The notes: generated by a model not told the origin, from the letters alone. A DNA stretch of 60,000 bases from Nematostella vectensis (GCF_932526225.1 NC_064037.1:17586471-17646470), one strand, 5' to 3'. Shown: positions 23,301 through 31,953, numbered from the stretch's first letter. A program made the numbers and translations.

Positions 23301-25542
23301 GATGTAAACAAGCAATGCAAAAGAAAATGAAATTTCCTATTTCCTAAGATAACTTGTAAATTTTTTGCTTTTTTTTCCTTAAGAGAATGCACAAGGCTCC
23401 ACCATTGAATCAAGAACGTGAAAGAAAAATAACAGCTTTGAACAGGCTGACTCTTGAATAGACTGATAAATAATTCACCTTTTTCAAGTGTACGCAACTC
23501 TGACCAATTACTTTTACCAGACAATTGATATACATGTAACATAAACTTCAACCCGCACAAAATGACACCCCTGCACTGAATCATATTAAAAAGGAAACAT
23601 AGCCACCCCAAGAGGAGCCCAAGTAACAGAGTTAAGGGTCCGTAATGGACGGAGAAAGTGTTTGGCTTGAGAAAGCAACGCATGTTTACTACGGAACTAG
23701 ATTACTTAGCTACACGTAGAAATGTACACAAGAAGAAATCCCAATAACTTTACAACATTGTTCTAGAATAAATTAATCCGTGATCCGTTTAAAATATCGG
23801 TACTAGTGCGCAGATAACGACTGCCGTCGTGGTAGAATACGTGTTTCAGAAGGAAACATACATATTGATTTATACACTGGCTTTGAAATGGCTTTCACGC
23901 GAATGAGACAAGTGTTATTGACCGATTTTAGCTGACAATAGTTTTGCTCAAAATAGTAAACTCGGTTATTTTGAGAATGATTTTAACAAGAGGGGTCAAG
24001 AAAATGGATCATAGGTAGCAAACGATGTAAAATATCTGGGTTTGGGGGCTCAGTGGAACAATATCACTCGACCAAGAACAATTTCCCAGCCGTTTTTAGT
24101 GTTAAAAGTGTGAATAGTGGCAAGATTTTTCATAACAATGCAATCGCTTTAAGTTTTATATTGACTGCTCGATGAAATAGGCCGAAGCTTATGGAATATA
24201 CTCAAGCAAATTACACTTAAGGTTATCAAACGAAATAGATTATTTAAAAAAGATGAGCGATGCCTTCGCGTGTTGTCTGGAAGCCATTTCAAGATATGCA
24301 ATTTTTGACCGAATCAGTTTAACCCGTAATAATTTGTAGACTTTAAGGGAGTCCATGATTTTTCTTTCTTTTTAAACCCCTCAACATACTAAGTCTTTAA
24401 AAATATTTTTTTTCAAGGGAAAAACACAGAAAAGGTAACTATTTCGTGACGACTTTAGTTCGGGTGTATGTAGCGTGAATAGAGCTTCGTTTGTTTGGCT
24501 ATATTAGAATCGGTCCTTAAATGCGGTCCAAACAATATAAACTATGTGCCTGAGCATTCACAGTCCCAAGGGAAGGAAGAATACGGGTTCAAGTTGAATT
24601 CTTTACTCCGGAAGGAAAATTGGAAAAAGCGATCGTGGCCCAGAATCTGACTGTCACAAATTTATCTGCCTCAAATAGAAACACCGCGGGCATTTACAAC
24701 TATGCTTAGATCATAACCACAATGTAAAAGCCACACTGGTTTTCTGGGCATTACAATAGAATCTTTAAGAAGTAATGGCCTGAAACGAACGAAAGTCTGG
24801 GAACCATCTTTCCTCTTAAAATCTCTTGGCTGAACAGCGCAATGAATAGGCGACGAAAGACAGGCGAAGAGTCTTGCTCGGAAACGAAGCGAATAAAGCG
24901 AAACTGAAATGTTCCTTTAGGCATAAAGAGTAAGCCGAGTTAAAATTGAAGTTTTTCAGTTTAAACAGACTTTTAACTTTGACTTTGATTATGCCTCTTC
25001 AGAGTCGAGCTCCGACTAGAATTATCAATGGAAGGTAAACATTCTAAGGAACCGCGTACGACCAACTCACCGCCTTTAGTACACAGAAGTGTCGAAAGCT
25101 TAGCGAAGTTTACACCATCTAGGAATACTTTTTTCTAAAAGATAGCGAACGGGAAAGCTAGCGGTATTTGTGAAGAAGGTCAGAGAGCAGAAACTCGAAA
25201 GAGCTCAAGCTGTTCCCTTAATGTTTACAGCAAGATAGAAGACAACCAGTTGATTGCACTGTTATACTTAACAACTGGATGAAAATGGTCGCCAGTACGC
25301 ACCTCTAGCGACTCGAGCGAAGAAAAGGATGAGATGGCAAATCCATCGATGATGTCTTCCTCGGGAGAGCTCGCACTTTGGCGCTTTCTCTGGGCTTTAG
25401 TGCGGCTCTTTCCATTCGCGTTCAATGCCGCGTGCGAAATTCCCTCCTCGTCCACTTTAGGGTCAGCATCGCCGTTTTCTCGGCTTATACCCTCTTCCTC
25501 GCTTTCCACAGCTCGCTTGTTCTCGTCATCTCTCATTTTCAT
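1977..25542 (-). CDS. AUTS2/FBRSL1-like protein gene (exons 1-7, C-terminal part outside the window)
   Basis: Minus-strand multi-exon gene; coding pieces are 25542-25303, 22416-22291, 17985-17869, 13403-13377, 12211-12163, 5400-5295 and 2191-1977 (880 nt, about 293 codons so far). All have AG acceptors and GT donors, and every phase joins (0,0,0,0,1,2). The diagnostic part is SSPEEDIIDGFAISSF in exon 1, matching the conserved N-terminal motif of vertebrate AUTS2/FBRS/FBRSL1. Basic KKRRAEKRRAR, acidic Ser/Asp microexons and a Pro/His-rich exon follow in the same order as in AUTS2. AUTS2 family proteins are nuclear and associate with a variant Polycomb PRC1 complex and with transcriptional activation; that is family knowledge and not shown here. 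The conserved AUTS2 core should lie left of base 1. The family call is strong through exon 1; the small middle exons rest on splice signals and phase. Confidence 0.75.
2192..2469. other. Intron 6, 3' part
   Basis: AT-rich intron between the 50-bp array and the exon 7 acceptor. No further feature is seen. Confidence 0.4.
2470..5250. repeat. 50-bp minisatellite in intron 6 of the AUTS2-like gene
   Basis: About 55 copies of a 50-bp unit (TGTACCATAATACACGTGTG, TTAGCAGTTG or TTAGCAAATG, GCATAGCGAA, TGAGAACATG). Each unit contains a near-perfect hairpin (ACATGTGTA, 6-nt loop, TACACGTGT) and an E-box-like CACGTG or CATGTG. On the transcribed minus strand each unit contains TGCTAAC, which fits the yUnAy branch-point consensus. 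The marker variant GAAAAGCGAA recurs at 2671, 3221, 3621 and 4171, that is 11, 8 and 11 units apart, so multi-unit blocks have been copied. Confidence 0.95.
5295..5400 (-). CDS. AUTS2-like gene, exon 6
   Basis: The acceptor is CTTGTCACTTTTCACAG at 5401 and the donor is CCAAG|GTATGT at 5294. The exon is 106 nt. It enters with two bases that complete a GCC codon from exon 5 (phase 1) and leaves with AG (phase 2), which completes AGC in exon 7. It encodes about 35 residues, including SSNERLALSEVSTLRDKETD and ending SDWP. The donor region is partly duplicated: ACTGGCCAAG occurs again about 30 bp into the intron, with AT in place of GT. Confidence 0.65.
5505..5955. repeat. 36-bp minisatellite in intron 5
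   Basis: About 12 copies of a 36-bp unit (ACCAACAGATAGCGGTAGAA plus AGCATAAATGGTGAAT). The copies nearest the exon 6 acceptor have CATCGATGG and the distal ones CATAAATGG. The period is a multiple of 3, so a 184-codon minus-strand reading frame stays open; this follows from the period and is not evidence of coding. The array ends about 105 bp upstream of the exon 6 acceptor. Confidence 0.93.
5956..7603. other. Intron 5 sequence with no clear gene
   Basis: A 1.6-kb stretch of intron 5. On the minus strand 7600-7346 encodes 84 codons with a hydrophobic core (ALYALFIVCIFAGFIACF). This GC-richer patch may be a remnant of a mobile element, but no family was recognised. The rest is AT-rich with no supported feature. 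Confidence 0.3.
7610..7790. repeat. 31-bp tandem repeat with 62-bp dimer order
   Basis: About six copies of a 31-bp unit (AGTCAGACTGTCACGCAACA plus TTCCCAACACA). Units with ATTCCCAAC and ATTTGCAAC alternate, so the effective repeat is a 62-bp dimer. It lies in intron 5 of the AUTS2-like gene. Confidence 0.92.
7791..8466. other. AT-rich intron sequence
   Basis: Part of intron 5. It is very AT-rich; no gene, repeat or mobile element is recognised. Confidence 0.4.
8467..11130. repeat. 36-bp minisatellite with higher-order blocks
   Basis: About 73 copies of a 36-bp unit (GATGCCATCGGACTTGCACA plus CAACAAGGGGTGACGG). A divergent unit, GGACATGACATGGGTGCTAAC, marks block boundaries near 8742, 9068, 9250, 9575, 9757, 10297, 10480 and 11060. 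Blocks starting near 9076 and 9583 are essentially identical at a 507-bp offset, including a one-base-short unit (AAACAAAAGGGG). Long reading frames (up to 767 codons on minus, 320 on plus) exist only because the unit is 12 codons long. Confidence 0.96.
11205..11420. other. GC-richer unexplained segment in intron 5
   Basis: On the plus strand TTCCCTTTCAG|ATGGTG looks like an acceptor. The following frame reads GSARRAVPDPSNDQRCKQRA and then RRAEAEQQILVENLYSVSLW. It could be a captured exon or a mobile-element fragment. No family is recognised and there is no matching donor, so it is not called as coding. Confidence 0.25.
11421..11625. repeat. 66-68-bp tandem repeat, three copies
   Basis: Three near-identical copies of a unit containing GCGACCGAACATTATAACTA and CTCCAGGTGTGAAGGCTCC. 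Spacings measured at GCGACCG are 68 and 66 bp. Confidence 0.9.
12030..12162. repeat. 29-bp minisatellite carrying five consecutive 5' splice sites
   Basis: Read on the minus strand from the exon 5 donor, GTGAGT occurs at 12162, 12133, 12104 and 12075, and GTGAGC at 12046, exactly 29 bp apart. Preceding triplets are AAG, ATG, ATG, AAG and ATG. Each unit repeats the last exonic bases (CACC-CTACACAAG) and the start of the intron (GTGAGTGCGTGACTGC). The array is therefore a tandem duplication of the exon 5/intron 5 junction. Confidence 0.9.
12163..12211 (-). CDS. AUTS2-like gene, exon 5 (49 nt)
   Basis: The acceptor TTGTCCTTTTTTTGGCAG ends at 12212; the donor is ACACAAG|GTGAGT at 12162. The exon encodes NSEAEGEHVKPAPPTQ plus one base (phase 0 in, phase 1 out), which joins exon 6 in frame. 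The acidic then Pro-rich composition fits the AUTS2 context. Donors further into the 29-bp array would shift the frame at the second site and run into TGA from the third onwards. Confidence 0.65.
12215..13376. other. Intron 4 of the AUTS2-like gene
   Basis: AT-rich sequence between exons 4 and 5. Two inverted related stretches (ATCAATATGCTCTTGACCAA near 12476 and its complement near 13217) share the AGCAAGGCCTTTCTGATAG motif. They suggest a degraded inverted-repeat element of about 0.75 kb. Confidence 0.4.
13377..13403 (-). CDS. AUTS2-like gene, exon 4 (27-nt microexon)
   Basis: The acceptor is GTTGCCCTTGCAG at 13404 and the donor is GACAGA|GTAAGT at 13376. The nine codons read CDAESEDDR, with phase 0 on both sides, so the exon can be skipped without a frameshift. 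The acidic Cys-Asp-Ser-type motif resembles short acidic stretches of AUTS2. The call rests on two strong splice sites, the frame and the context. Confidence 0.6.
13407..14035. repeat. 33-bp minisatellite next to the microexon acceptor
   Basis: About 19 copies of a 33-bp unit (CAAGGCCACAAGTAGTAACA plus CCATGTATTAGCA). On the transcribed minus strand each copy reads TGCTAATAC or TGCTAATGC, a good branch-point match. The last copy runs directly into the exon 4 acceptor, with its CTAAT about 24 bp from the AG. Two subtypes (ATGTATTAG and GTGCATTAG) occur in runs. Confidence 0.95.
14036..16799. other. Intron 3, no supported feature
   Basis: AT-rich intronic sequence of 2.8 kb. Short open frames (for example 15493-15690 and 16310-16636 on the minus strand) have no recognisable domains and no convincing splice context. 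Nothing is called. Confidence 0.4.
16800..17260. repeat. 24-bp G-rich minisatellite with quadruplex pattern
   Basis: About 19 copies of GGCACACTAGGGAGGGACTA plus GGAG; some copies lack bases (CTCAAGGCAC). The plus strand repeatedly satisfies G3-N(1-7): GGG A GGG ACTAGGA GGG CACACTA GGG, so every unit can contribute to a G-quadruplex. Confidence 0.93.
17442..17840. repeat. 84-bp tandem repeat near the exon 3 donor
   Basis: Almost five copies of an 84-bp unit, with starts at 17442, 17526, 17610, 17694 and 17778, each containing TATAGCTAAACCAAGTTA and CACTAGAGGGTGTTAAC. The array begins about 30 bp inside intron 3. Confidence 0.92.
17869..17985 (-). CDS. AUTS2-like gene, exon 3
   Basis: The acceptor is TTAATTTTCAG at 17986 and the donor is AGTGGG|GTAAGA at 17868. 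It is 39 codons, phase 0 to phase 0, beginning MQDAEQRDSDTEDEAERHKK. It is acidic then basic and hydrophilic, as expected for the disordered part of an AUTS2-type protein. A second possible donor, TACTTGG|GTGAGA, lies 22 bp downstream. Confidence 0.62.
18274..18861. mobile_element. 588-bp MITE-like element with terminal inverted repeats
   Basis: It starts CAGGGCTTCTGGAATTATGC and ends with the inverse of CAGGGCTTCTGGAATTACGC, 19 of 20 identical. The interior has no coding and repeats GCATAATT and GCGTAATTTAG motifs. Flanks ACTAAG and ACAAAG may be a decayed target duplication. The CAGGG terminus suggests a hAT-type non-autonomous transposon, but the family is inferred. It lies in intron 2 of the AUTS2-like gene. 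Confidence 0.8.
19000..19475. repeat. 32-bp minisatellite in intron 2
   Basis: About 15 copies of CCCCATAGATGAGGCAGCCC plus TAGAAAACTTGA. CTAGAAAACTTGACC and TTAGAGAACCTTTCC versions alternate, giving a 64-bp dimer over part of the array. Confidence 0.93.
20291..20351. repeat. (TA)n microsatellite
   Basis: An uninterrupted TA run of about 61 bp in intron 2. Confidence 0.98.
20352..22290. other. Intron 2, 5' part
   Basis: AT-rich intronic DNA. No coding, RNA or mobile feature could be supported. Confidence 0.4.
22291..22416 (-). CDS. AUTS2-like gene, exon 2 (basic region)
   Basis: The acceptor is TTGTTTTCTTTTGTAG at 22417 and the donor is GCTCGG|GTGAGT at 22290. It is 42 codons in phase 0-0, starting SRGASKSG and ending NGMSSKKRRAEKRRAR. 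The lysine/arginine cluster is a likely nuclear localisation signal. It sits where AUTS2 has its basic stretch after the EEDIIDGFA motif. Confidence 0.7.
22417..25302. other. Intron 1 of the AUTS2-like gene
   Basis: A 2.9-kb AT-rich intron. A 132-codon open frame on the minus strand (23683-23285) is hydrophobic but lacks codon or family support and is not called. Confidence 0.5.
25303..25542 (-). CDS. AUTS2-like gene, exon 1 with the family signature
   Basis: ATG at 25542 (a second in-frame ATG is two codons on) opens 80 codons, ending at LESLE|GTGCGT (donor 25302). The sequence is acidic (EEEGISRENGDADPKVDEEG), then a basic AQRKRQS, then SSPEEDIIDGFAISSF. The last block is the N-terminal signature of the AUTS2/FBRS/FBRSL1 family, which has the same S-x-EEDIIDGFA core. 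The exon is GC-rich compared with its intron. Open frames on the opposite strand here are shadows. Confidence 0.82.
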
Positions 25543-25760
25543 GGTTCAGGTCATTCTAAACCATCAATTGCATTTAGTTCAGTGGATTTTCGCAGCACAG
25601 CGACCACCGCTAGCTGTCCTCAAGTCAACAACACAAGAACTTGAGCCGGCATTAGTTCAGCGGCGCGCAGTGACTGACAACCAATCAATCACCTGAATGA
25701 CCCGCCCACTGCGCTCTAAGATCACACTTGAGTTGTACTTGAGCCACTTAAACACACGTC
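25543..25760 (-). promoter_or_regulatory. Probable promoter/5' UTR of the AUTS2-like gene
   Basis: This is the GC-richer region immediately upstream of exon 1. It includes a CCAATCAATCA box at about 25680 and a GC-rich CCCGCCCACTGCGC stretch. No TATA box is evident. The transcription start is not determinable from sequence. Confidence 0.4.
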
Positions 25761-25949
25761 CTCATACAATATCCACAGAAAAGAGGGTAAAATCCATTGC
25801 AAATGGAGGCCCTTTGGCTTGATGATGACATTGGCACGGGTGTTACCGCTGTGCATGTGTGTGCGCACGCGTCGTTCTGATAACGGAGTCGTTTCAGCTG
25901 GTAGTGTGTTTAAGGAGCTTAGGCTTTTATGTTGACACATCCGCCGTAA

Positions 25950-28180
25950 TATAAACTTTATGTGTCTCTCTAGTAAACGCTAAAAGTACTCAATGTGCTA
26001 GTAGATAGTACGTTGGAAATTCTCTAAATTGAACTTGGATAACTCGAATTCTATTTACTCAAACTGCACCGCTCGATTTCCCTTGAATTTGCCTCAGTAA
26101 ATTTCATAATGATCTTTTTGTGTTCCTTGGCAATATTTCACCTATTCACTTGAGTGGGATAAAACTTTGTTCTAGTGACTCCTCTAGACATGTTGACCAA
26201 ATTGTTTTTTCAATCAATCAATTTTTTTATTGGTAAAACTTGGTTATAACATACATCGGAAGAGCCGAAGCCGGAGGCTTAATTGGCTTAACGTCAGATA
26301 TATTAAGAGTCAGGAGTTGCTTTTTGATATAGTGAGCTCTACCACGTATTTGTCTGGGCAAAGATACCTTGGCCACAGGAGCGGATCCAGGATTTCCAAA
26401 TAGGGGATGGAAAATGGCCGGATAGATGGCTGATTCAGTAGTTCTTGGTAGGTCACATAGATCTAACAATCCTTCACGCTGAATTGGATTAGTCGAATCA
26501 GCAAAGTACCTCCTGTCCCTCAGACATTTATTTTCTTCAAACAAAGTGACGTTTCTATTTTGTTTGACTCACAAAGGGGTTTGGGTATCCACCCAATCCC
26601 CCTGCTGTATCCGTCCCTGGGCCACCAGTTATATGAAAATGTGAGCAACTTATTTATGCATTTTAAATCGAAAACGGTAACTGCTCTCAAAATATTTGTT
26701 GTCATTCTAGCGGCGTGTAAGTGTTGTATCAAAGAAGAGAGGGAATGTATCATAAATGAGACTACAATCTCTGTGTAAATCCCCAAAACATTTGGAAATA
26801 ATGAATGCAATTCATTCGTTAAGTAGTTTTGTTTTGAAAATAGAATTGTGTCGGAAAGAGTTCACAAATTAATGACAACGAAATCCGTATGAATCTTTCA
26901 TCTTCCATTTGCCTCGATGATCTCCCCCTCCCCTCAACCCTTCCGCAAGATGAAAGTTTAGATATGCAGCCGGCTATCGGTTATATTGTTTAATATCGCA
27001 CGGCGATCTAGAAGGAATTAGTTTAGTCTGAGATAGCAGGATCGGCGCAACACGAAAAAGCCATTCGCGATCAATAAGTAAGGACTGATAACCGGGATTC
27101 GCGTACATTACGGATTATTCTAAGCTATGCCTTAAAGGTATGATATCAAATCTAATGAATGCCTCATTTGAAATTCCCTTGCTTTACGGTATTTTTTGTG
27201 GGAGTCGCTGCTGTTTTTTTCATGCCCCTTTAGAAATGCTGATTGGAGGTTTAATAGAGTTGTCACAAGGGGTGTGCAAACGAAACGATTAGGCATTTCA
27301 CCTGGCTCCTCGTATTTTAATGAGTAGACCCATTATCAGTCTTTTCGTGGCAGCCGAGAGCGCTTGTTTACATCGCTAGCCAAAATTAGATTAAGACCGA
27401 TTTTGCTAAGAAAAAATATTTTAGGGAGTTGTTTTTGCAGTGTTTCTTGGACAGCTTCATATGTCCATAGTGTTAGACTTGCAAGAATCCCTCCTTTTAG
27501 AGATACGCGCAAAGAGGTGGCTTTTTTTCTAATGTTCATATCTTAGTTTGATAGAAGCAGAAAGCTGGACAATCTTGCAGGTGTTTCATAGGGCGAAGGT
27601 ACTTTAAATGACTCATTTTGTTCCCAAATTTCCCGACAAGATCTTTCCAACGCCAAGTCTTTTTGTTTTGATTCTTTTTTGCAGACCCTGCTAGCACAAA
27701 ACCAGAACCACAAGCGAATAAGGTGTTTAACTTCCGAACTCATACAAACTCAATTTCAAATCACAATGTTAATTCACCGGTAAATTCACGCTATTTTAAA
27801 ATGTAGTTTCCAGCGCTGTGGTTAGTCGATGAAGCAATGATAGCAACTCAAACTCCAAATATAAATGGTTAACTACTTATTACGCGAAAGAGGGCGTGAG
27901 GCCTGGGATAGTGGTTTTAATTTTATCTTGGTTTGACCATACTGCATTTCGAGCCTAACTAGCCTCGCTCCCCTGGTTTCTATTGACTGAGCGGCTTGTT
28001 GTTTAATGACGTCATTTTTGATTTGCCGCTCGCCAGCTTATCGCAAACAACAGATGAGTGTGACAAGACGCCTGGGAACGAGGCTACCTATTAACCAGAT
28101 GTATTGTTTATTATTGCAATACCGTATAAGCAAAATGTTCACAAAAAGCAACAAGACGGTTATAAAAGCGCGGTACACAC
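25950..28180. other. Intergenic, degraded repeats
   Basis: No gene is supported. On the minus strand 26544-26227 is open for 105 codons (ending PASALPMYVITKFYQ) beside an AATAAAAAA run. It looks like the 3' end of a degraded retro-element, but no family was recognised. The GGAGCGGATCCAGGATTT motif at about 26381 resembles dispersed repeat ends. Confidence 0.3.
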
Positions 28181-28389
28181 TGGCGACATAACGACATAGG
28201 CGCTCTCTTTTATGTACTTATGTTCGAGTGTGTACAACCGCGACATGACAACATCACATCGTTATAAGGCATGAACGTAACGACATGAGAGAAAAAGCAT
28301 GTTTTATCTCCTAGGTCGCTACAGTATGTCTATTATCTAGAACCATAGTCATCTGCATTCACATATATCCGTATGTCGTTACGTTGCCA
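28181..28389. mobile_element. Possible 209-bp MITE
   Basis: The left end TGGCGACATAACGACATA and the inverse of the right end (TGGCAACGTAACGACATA) agree at 16 of 18 positions. The interior repeats CGACATGA and AACGTAACGACATG. No target duplication is visible and no transposase is encoded. Confidence 0.45.
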
Positions 28390-29824
28390 AACATAAGGCC
28401 CTCACCTTATCACAATTTGAGGCCCTCCCCCGAATCGACGCTCAAAAAATCGCAACTCTCCCCCAAACATAGCCCCCCCCATTAAATAATAACCCTTCCC
28501 TTAGTCGATACGAATACCAATTTAGATATCAGGTGAAAATCGGTCGCGTCCTACGGCGCTGGAGACAAACGATGATTTTGCGCTTCTTCTGCGCAATATC
28601 AACGACTTTACAAATAAATCTCTCAAGAAATCTCCTAAAATTTCAAAAGAACCTCGAAATCAGGTGGCAGATAGGAACCTTTCAACATCATCTTTTAAAT
28701 CCTTTTTTATGTCTCTAGAACAATTTTGGAAAGGGGACAAAGTCACCGGGAAAAGATTTCAGTGTCATTTGTGAATAATTCACACCTGTTCCGATTAAAG
28801 TCATCACGCAAATACTCGCCCTATTGCCGCCAAGGTCGGTATGAATTGTGAATGTTAGGCTAAATTCTAACGATAAACTACTTAATTACCCTTAATTTGG
28901 CTAAAATGTGCCTTTTTTGCTAGCTTAACAATCACTGTTCCTACCGCCTTTGTTTCGCACTATAATTGATATTTCAAGATTTTTGAATTTGGCATGCTGA
29001 TGCGAGAAGTGCTTTCAAATGTTGAGGATCCTACTAATTTCTCATCGCCGTAATCCTATTAAAGTGGTGGTAATATGACACTAATACTGAATGTTTTTTT
29101 TTTTAGAGAAAGCAATCGTAACATTGATTACAGAAAGATTTCTTTGATGCAAGTCTTCAAACAACAGATGTAAATGTAGTTAGAAGTAAAGAAATAAGCT
29201 AGAGAATTGTATTAAAATTCAATGTTTGTGAACTTTATTTTATCAATGTCATTAAAAAAATCATATGAAAATATTACGCACTAATATATTAAAGTATATA
29301 TAGTATTGGACTCGAGATAACCAGGATGATGACGTCATAATTGTGACGTTAGAGACCCGTATTTTTGTGCACTAGAGATCCTTTTTTTTAGCTATACTAT
29401 CTTGTGTTAAGGGTAATCCTTATTTTCTGGTAGTCATTTTTACATCTACAGACAGACAGACAGACAGACGCTTACCAACGCTATTATCAGACCAAGCACC
29501 CAGCTGCACTAGAAACCAAACACCACAAACAATAGAAATCAACTACAACAACAACAACAAACGGCAGCGCAACAGCATGGTTCTTTAGTGTTAAAGGAAT
29601 GCTCGTCGGGAATCAGAAAAATAGCCCTAAACAACCTGTACATCAAAGATTGCTACCCTAAAAGATACCCCAAAAATACGGCAATCATCACTAACAGGTG
29701 GACATGGGAATAGCTGAAAAGACAATAGTGGGCAATATTTCCACTATTGCGCTGGGTTTCACAAGAGCTGTTTTGAAATACCGGGCAGTGTCACACTTGT
29801 ACACGATTCCTCAAACCATCACAC
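28390..29824. other. Intergenic
   Basis: AT-rich. It includes C-rich TAAGGCCCTC repeats around 28400-28480 and a short (GACA)n run near 29450. No gene was identified. Confidence 0.35.
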
Positions 29825-30290
29825 ACCAGCTCAGTTCATGCCTGTGGGCGACAACCATCACACACCAGCTCAGTTCATGCCTGGGGGCGACAACCATCAC
29901 CCTCCAGCCCAGCTCATGCATGGAGGCACCAGCCATCACGCACTAGTCCAGTTCATTCCAGGAGGCGACAACCATCACGCGCTAGTCCAGTTTATGCCAG
30001 GAGGCGACAACCATCAAGCACTAGTCCAGTTCATTCCAGGAGGCGACAACCATCACACACTAGTCCAGTTTATGCCAGGAGGCGGCAACCATCATGCACA
30101 AGCTCAGTTCATGCCAGGAGACAACCATCACGCACTAGTCCAGTTCATGCCAGGAGGCGACAACCATCACGCACTAGTCCAGTTCGTTTTAGAAGGCGAC
30201 AACCATCACGCACTAGTCCAGTTTATGCCAGGAGGCGACAACTATCATGCACTAGCCCAGTTCATTCCAGGAGGCGACAACCACCCGTGA
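29825..30290 (+). repeat. 39-bp minisatellite with an open frame
   Basis: About 12 copies of a 39-bp unit (CAGGAGGCGACAACCATCAC plus GCACTAGTCCAGTTCATGC), reading PGGDNHHALVQFM on the plus strand for about 150 codons. The unit is a multiple of 3, so openness is expected. No upstream exon, acceptor or promoter supports translation. It lies between the two minus-strand genes, about 0.4 kb beyond the RING gene's likely poly(A) site. Confidence 0.88.
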
Positions 30291-30704
30291 GACACTTGCA
30301 CTGCTATCGTTATAATCAGCTTTTGTGTAACGAAGTGCAAAAGTGGAAATATACACACGCACCACTTGTACGGATCTGCATGAATACTATGCGGACGCGA
30401 GGATACAAACAGCAAGGCTTCTTCGTTAACACATATTCACAATTTCTTGTATTACAGCTGTACGGTCGACTTGAAGAGCCATGGTAAGATAACGGTGACC
30501 CCCACCATATTATACCCTATATCATATCGTAGTTTCTTTTTCTAATTGTACTATTGATTAGAGACTTCAGTGTTTATGATCTATTATAAATCATGACTAG
30601 ACTACTAACGCACTAATTGGAACTGATGAATCTGATATACCAAAATTGCTATCGGTGATCAGACTTTCCACTAATCAATCAGATTCATCAAAATCTAGCA
30701 ATGC

Positions 30705-30710
30705 TTTATT
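30705..30710 (-). terminator. Candidate poly(A) signal of the RING gene
   Basis: AATAAA on the minus strand, about 175 bp beyond the stop codon at 30885-30887. A second AATAAA lies inside the MITE at about 30778-30783. Confidence 0.4.
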
Positions 30711-30730
30711 TTTTAGTTTTTTGGTTTACC

Positions 30731-30852
30731 AGGCCTGTAGCCAGGATTTTGAGCGGGGGGTTGGGTGGGAGTTTCGTTTATTCATTCAGCGGACAATTTT
30801 CAGGCAGATCGCCCTTAGCCCTAGCCCAAGCCCCCCCCCCGGCTACGGGCCA
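30731..30852. mobile_element. 122-bp MITE in the 3' UTR of the RING gene
   Basis: The ends are AGGCCTGTAGCC and the inverse TGGCCCGTAGCC (10 of 12 match), with poly-G and poly-C interior tracts. It is flanked by the 7-bp direct repeat GTTTACC (30724-30730 and 30853-30859). The size, termini and duplication suggest a hAT-type non-autonomous element. It begins 33 bp past the stop codon. Confidence 0.65.
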
Positions 30853-30884
30853 GTTTACCTCCCGATAGGCAGAGTGGCGTATAC

Positions 30885-31953
30885 TTATTTAACTCGTAAT
30901 CGTTTACATCCGGGACTCCTAAGCGACGGTTGCCGCCTACTCGTTTGTGCCTTGTTGGTAACGTCAGCTAAGGGGAGTGCTTTGATTGCCTTGCTGCAGG
31001 AAGACGTGCAAGACGAGGCGGGCGTGTCGGGTTCACTGGAGGAACCCTCGATTGGTCTGTGTCGCCGTCTAGTTATCACTGAACGTTTGTTCGCTACTTG
31101 GGGAGTGGTTGGGATGATATCGCCAATACCCTCCCCGGTATAATCATCACTCAAGCCCCCAATGTCATCTTTAACGTAGACATTGGGTTTCCTCCTATTC
31201 CAGTCCTGAATGCAAGTCCTTGTAGACGCTGCTTTGCCTTTCTGAGCATCCATTTGCTTGGCACCAGCGCTGACCTCCACATCGTCCAGGCTGTTGGAGT
31301 CTCTTGGATAACCAATTTCACCCTGGGCGCCGGATTCTCTCATCGGTTCGTCATCAGAGTAGTCGGATAGTATGACGTATTTTCGTGATTGACGTGTTTG
31401 GCTTTGTGATGGCTTGTCTTGACCATAGTAATTACCCGTCGTATTTTTACATTTTTGTTTATCTGATAAAGACCTTGCTTTGCCCTGGGGGTGGTCTTTT
31501 TCGTCCATTATAAGATCGTCTTCTGATGAGCTATCTGATGTAGAGTCCTGCTGGGCCGCCAAAGACGCCCTAAACTTCATCCCAGTCGCGGGATTCAGTC
31601 TTTGTCTGACGGTGCGAGCTAGGGCAGTCCTTTTACTACCTATATTCCTCTTTCTACAGCCGCCACCAGCTCCAGACCGAGAGAGAAAGGAACTTCTGGG
31701 CTCTCTAAATCCTTCATCTCCCTTCCCTTGTTCCACATTCTCTCCATCTCCAACATCATCCTCATCAGATGTCAACAAAGTGTCCACCACTACGCCAAAC
31801 GTTGCTGAGGTAGATGCTCGACCGCAAGCCTGGTTTGACTGACTGTGTCTTGCCTTTGTCTTTGATCTAGTTGTAACCTCGTAAGTAAGTCTGGTACGGG
31901 TTTGCCGTTGGTCGGATGCAGATTTCGCTGCCTTCTCAGGACAAGGGCTTTCA
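30885..31953 (-). CDS. RING gene, exon 8 (terminal)
   Basis: The acceptor is GTTTCGTCGCAG at 31954. The exon begins with T, completing an AGT serine codon from exon 7, and runs 356 codons to TAA at 30885-30887, ending GCKRLRVK. It is low-complexity: Ser/Asp acidic blocks (SDSSSEDD, SDYSDDEP) alternate with basic Arg/Lys/Gln blocks. No known fold is visible. Plus-strand frames over this exon (31098-31842 and others) are antisense shadows. Confidence 0.75.

Noticed and set aside
23285-23683. A 132-codon hydrophobic open frame in intron 1 of the AUTS2-like gene
   Set aside because: AT-rich and composed mostly of Phe/Leu/Lys codons, as expected by chance; no homology, start context or splice signals.
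25334-25696. Plus-strand frames of 88-120 codons at 25.4 kb
   Set aside because: Antisense shadows of AUTS2-like exon 1, which carries the EEDIIDGFA motif on the minus strand.
30646-31842. Plus-strand frames of 90-165 codons over the RING gene's last exon
   Set aside because: Antisense shadows of exon 8; the minus frame gives compositionally sensible protein and matching splice phase.
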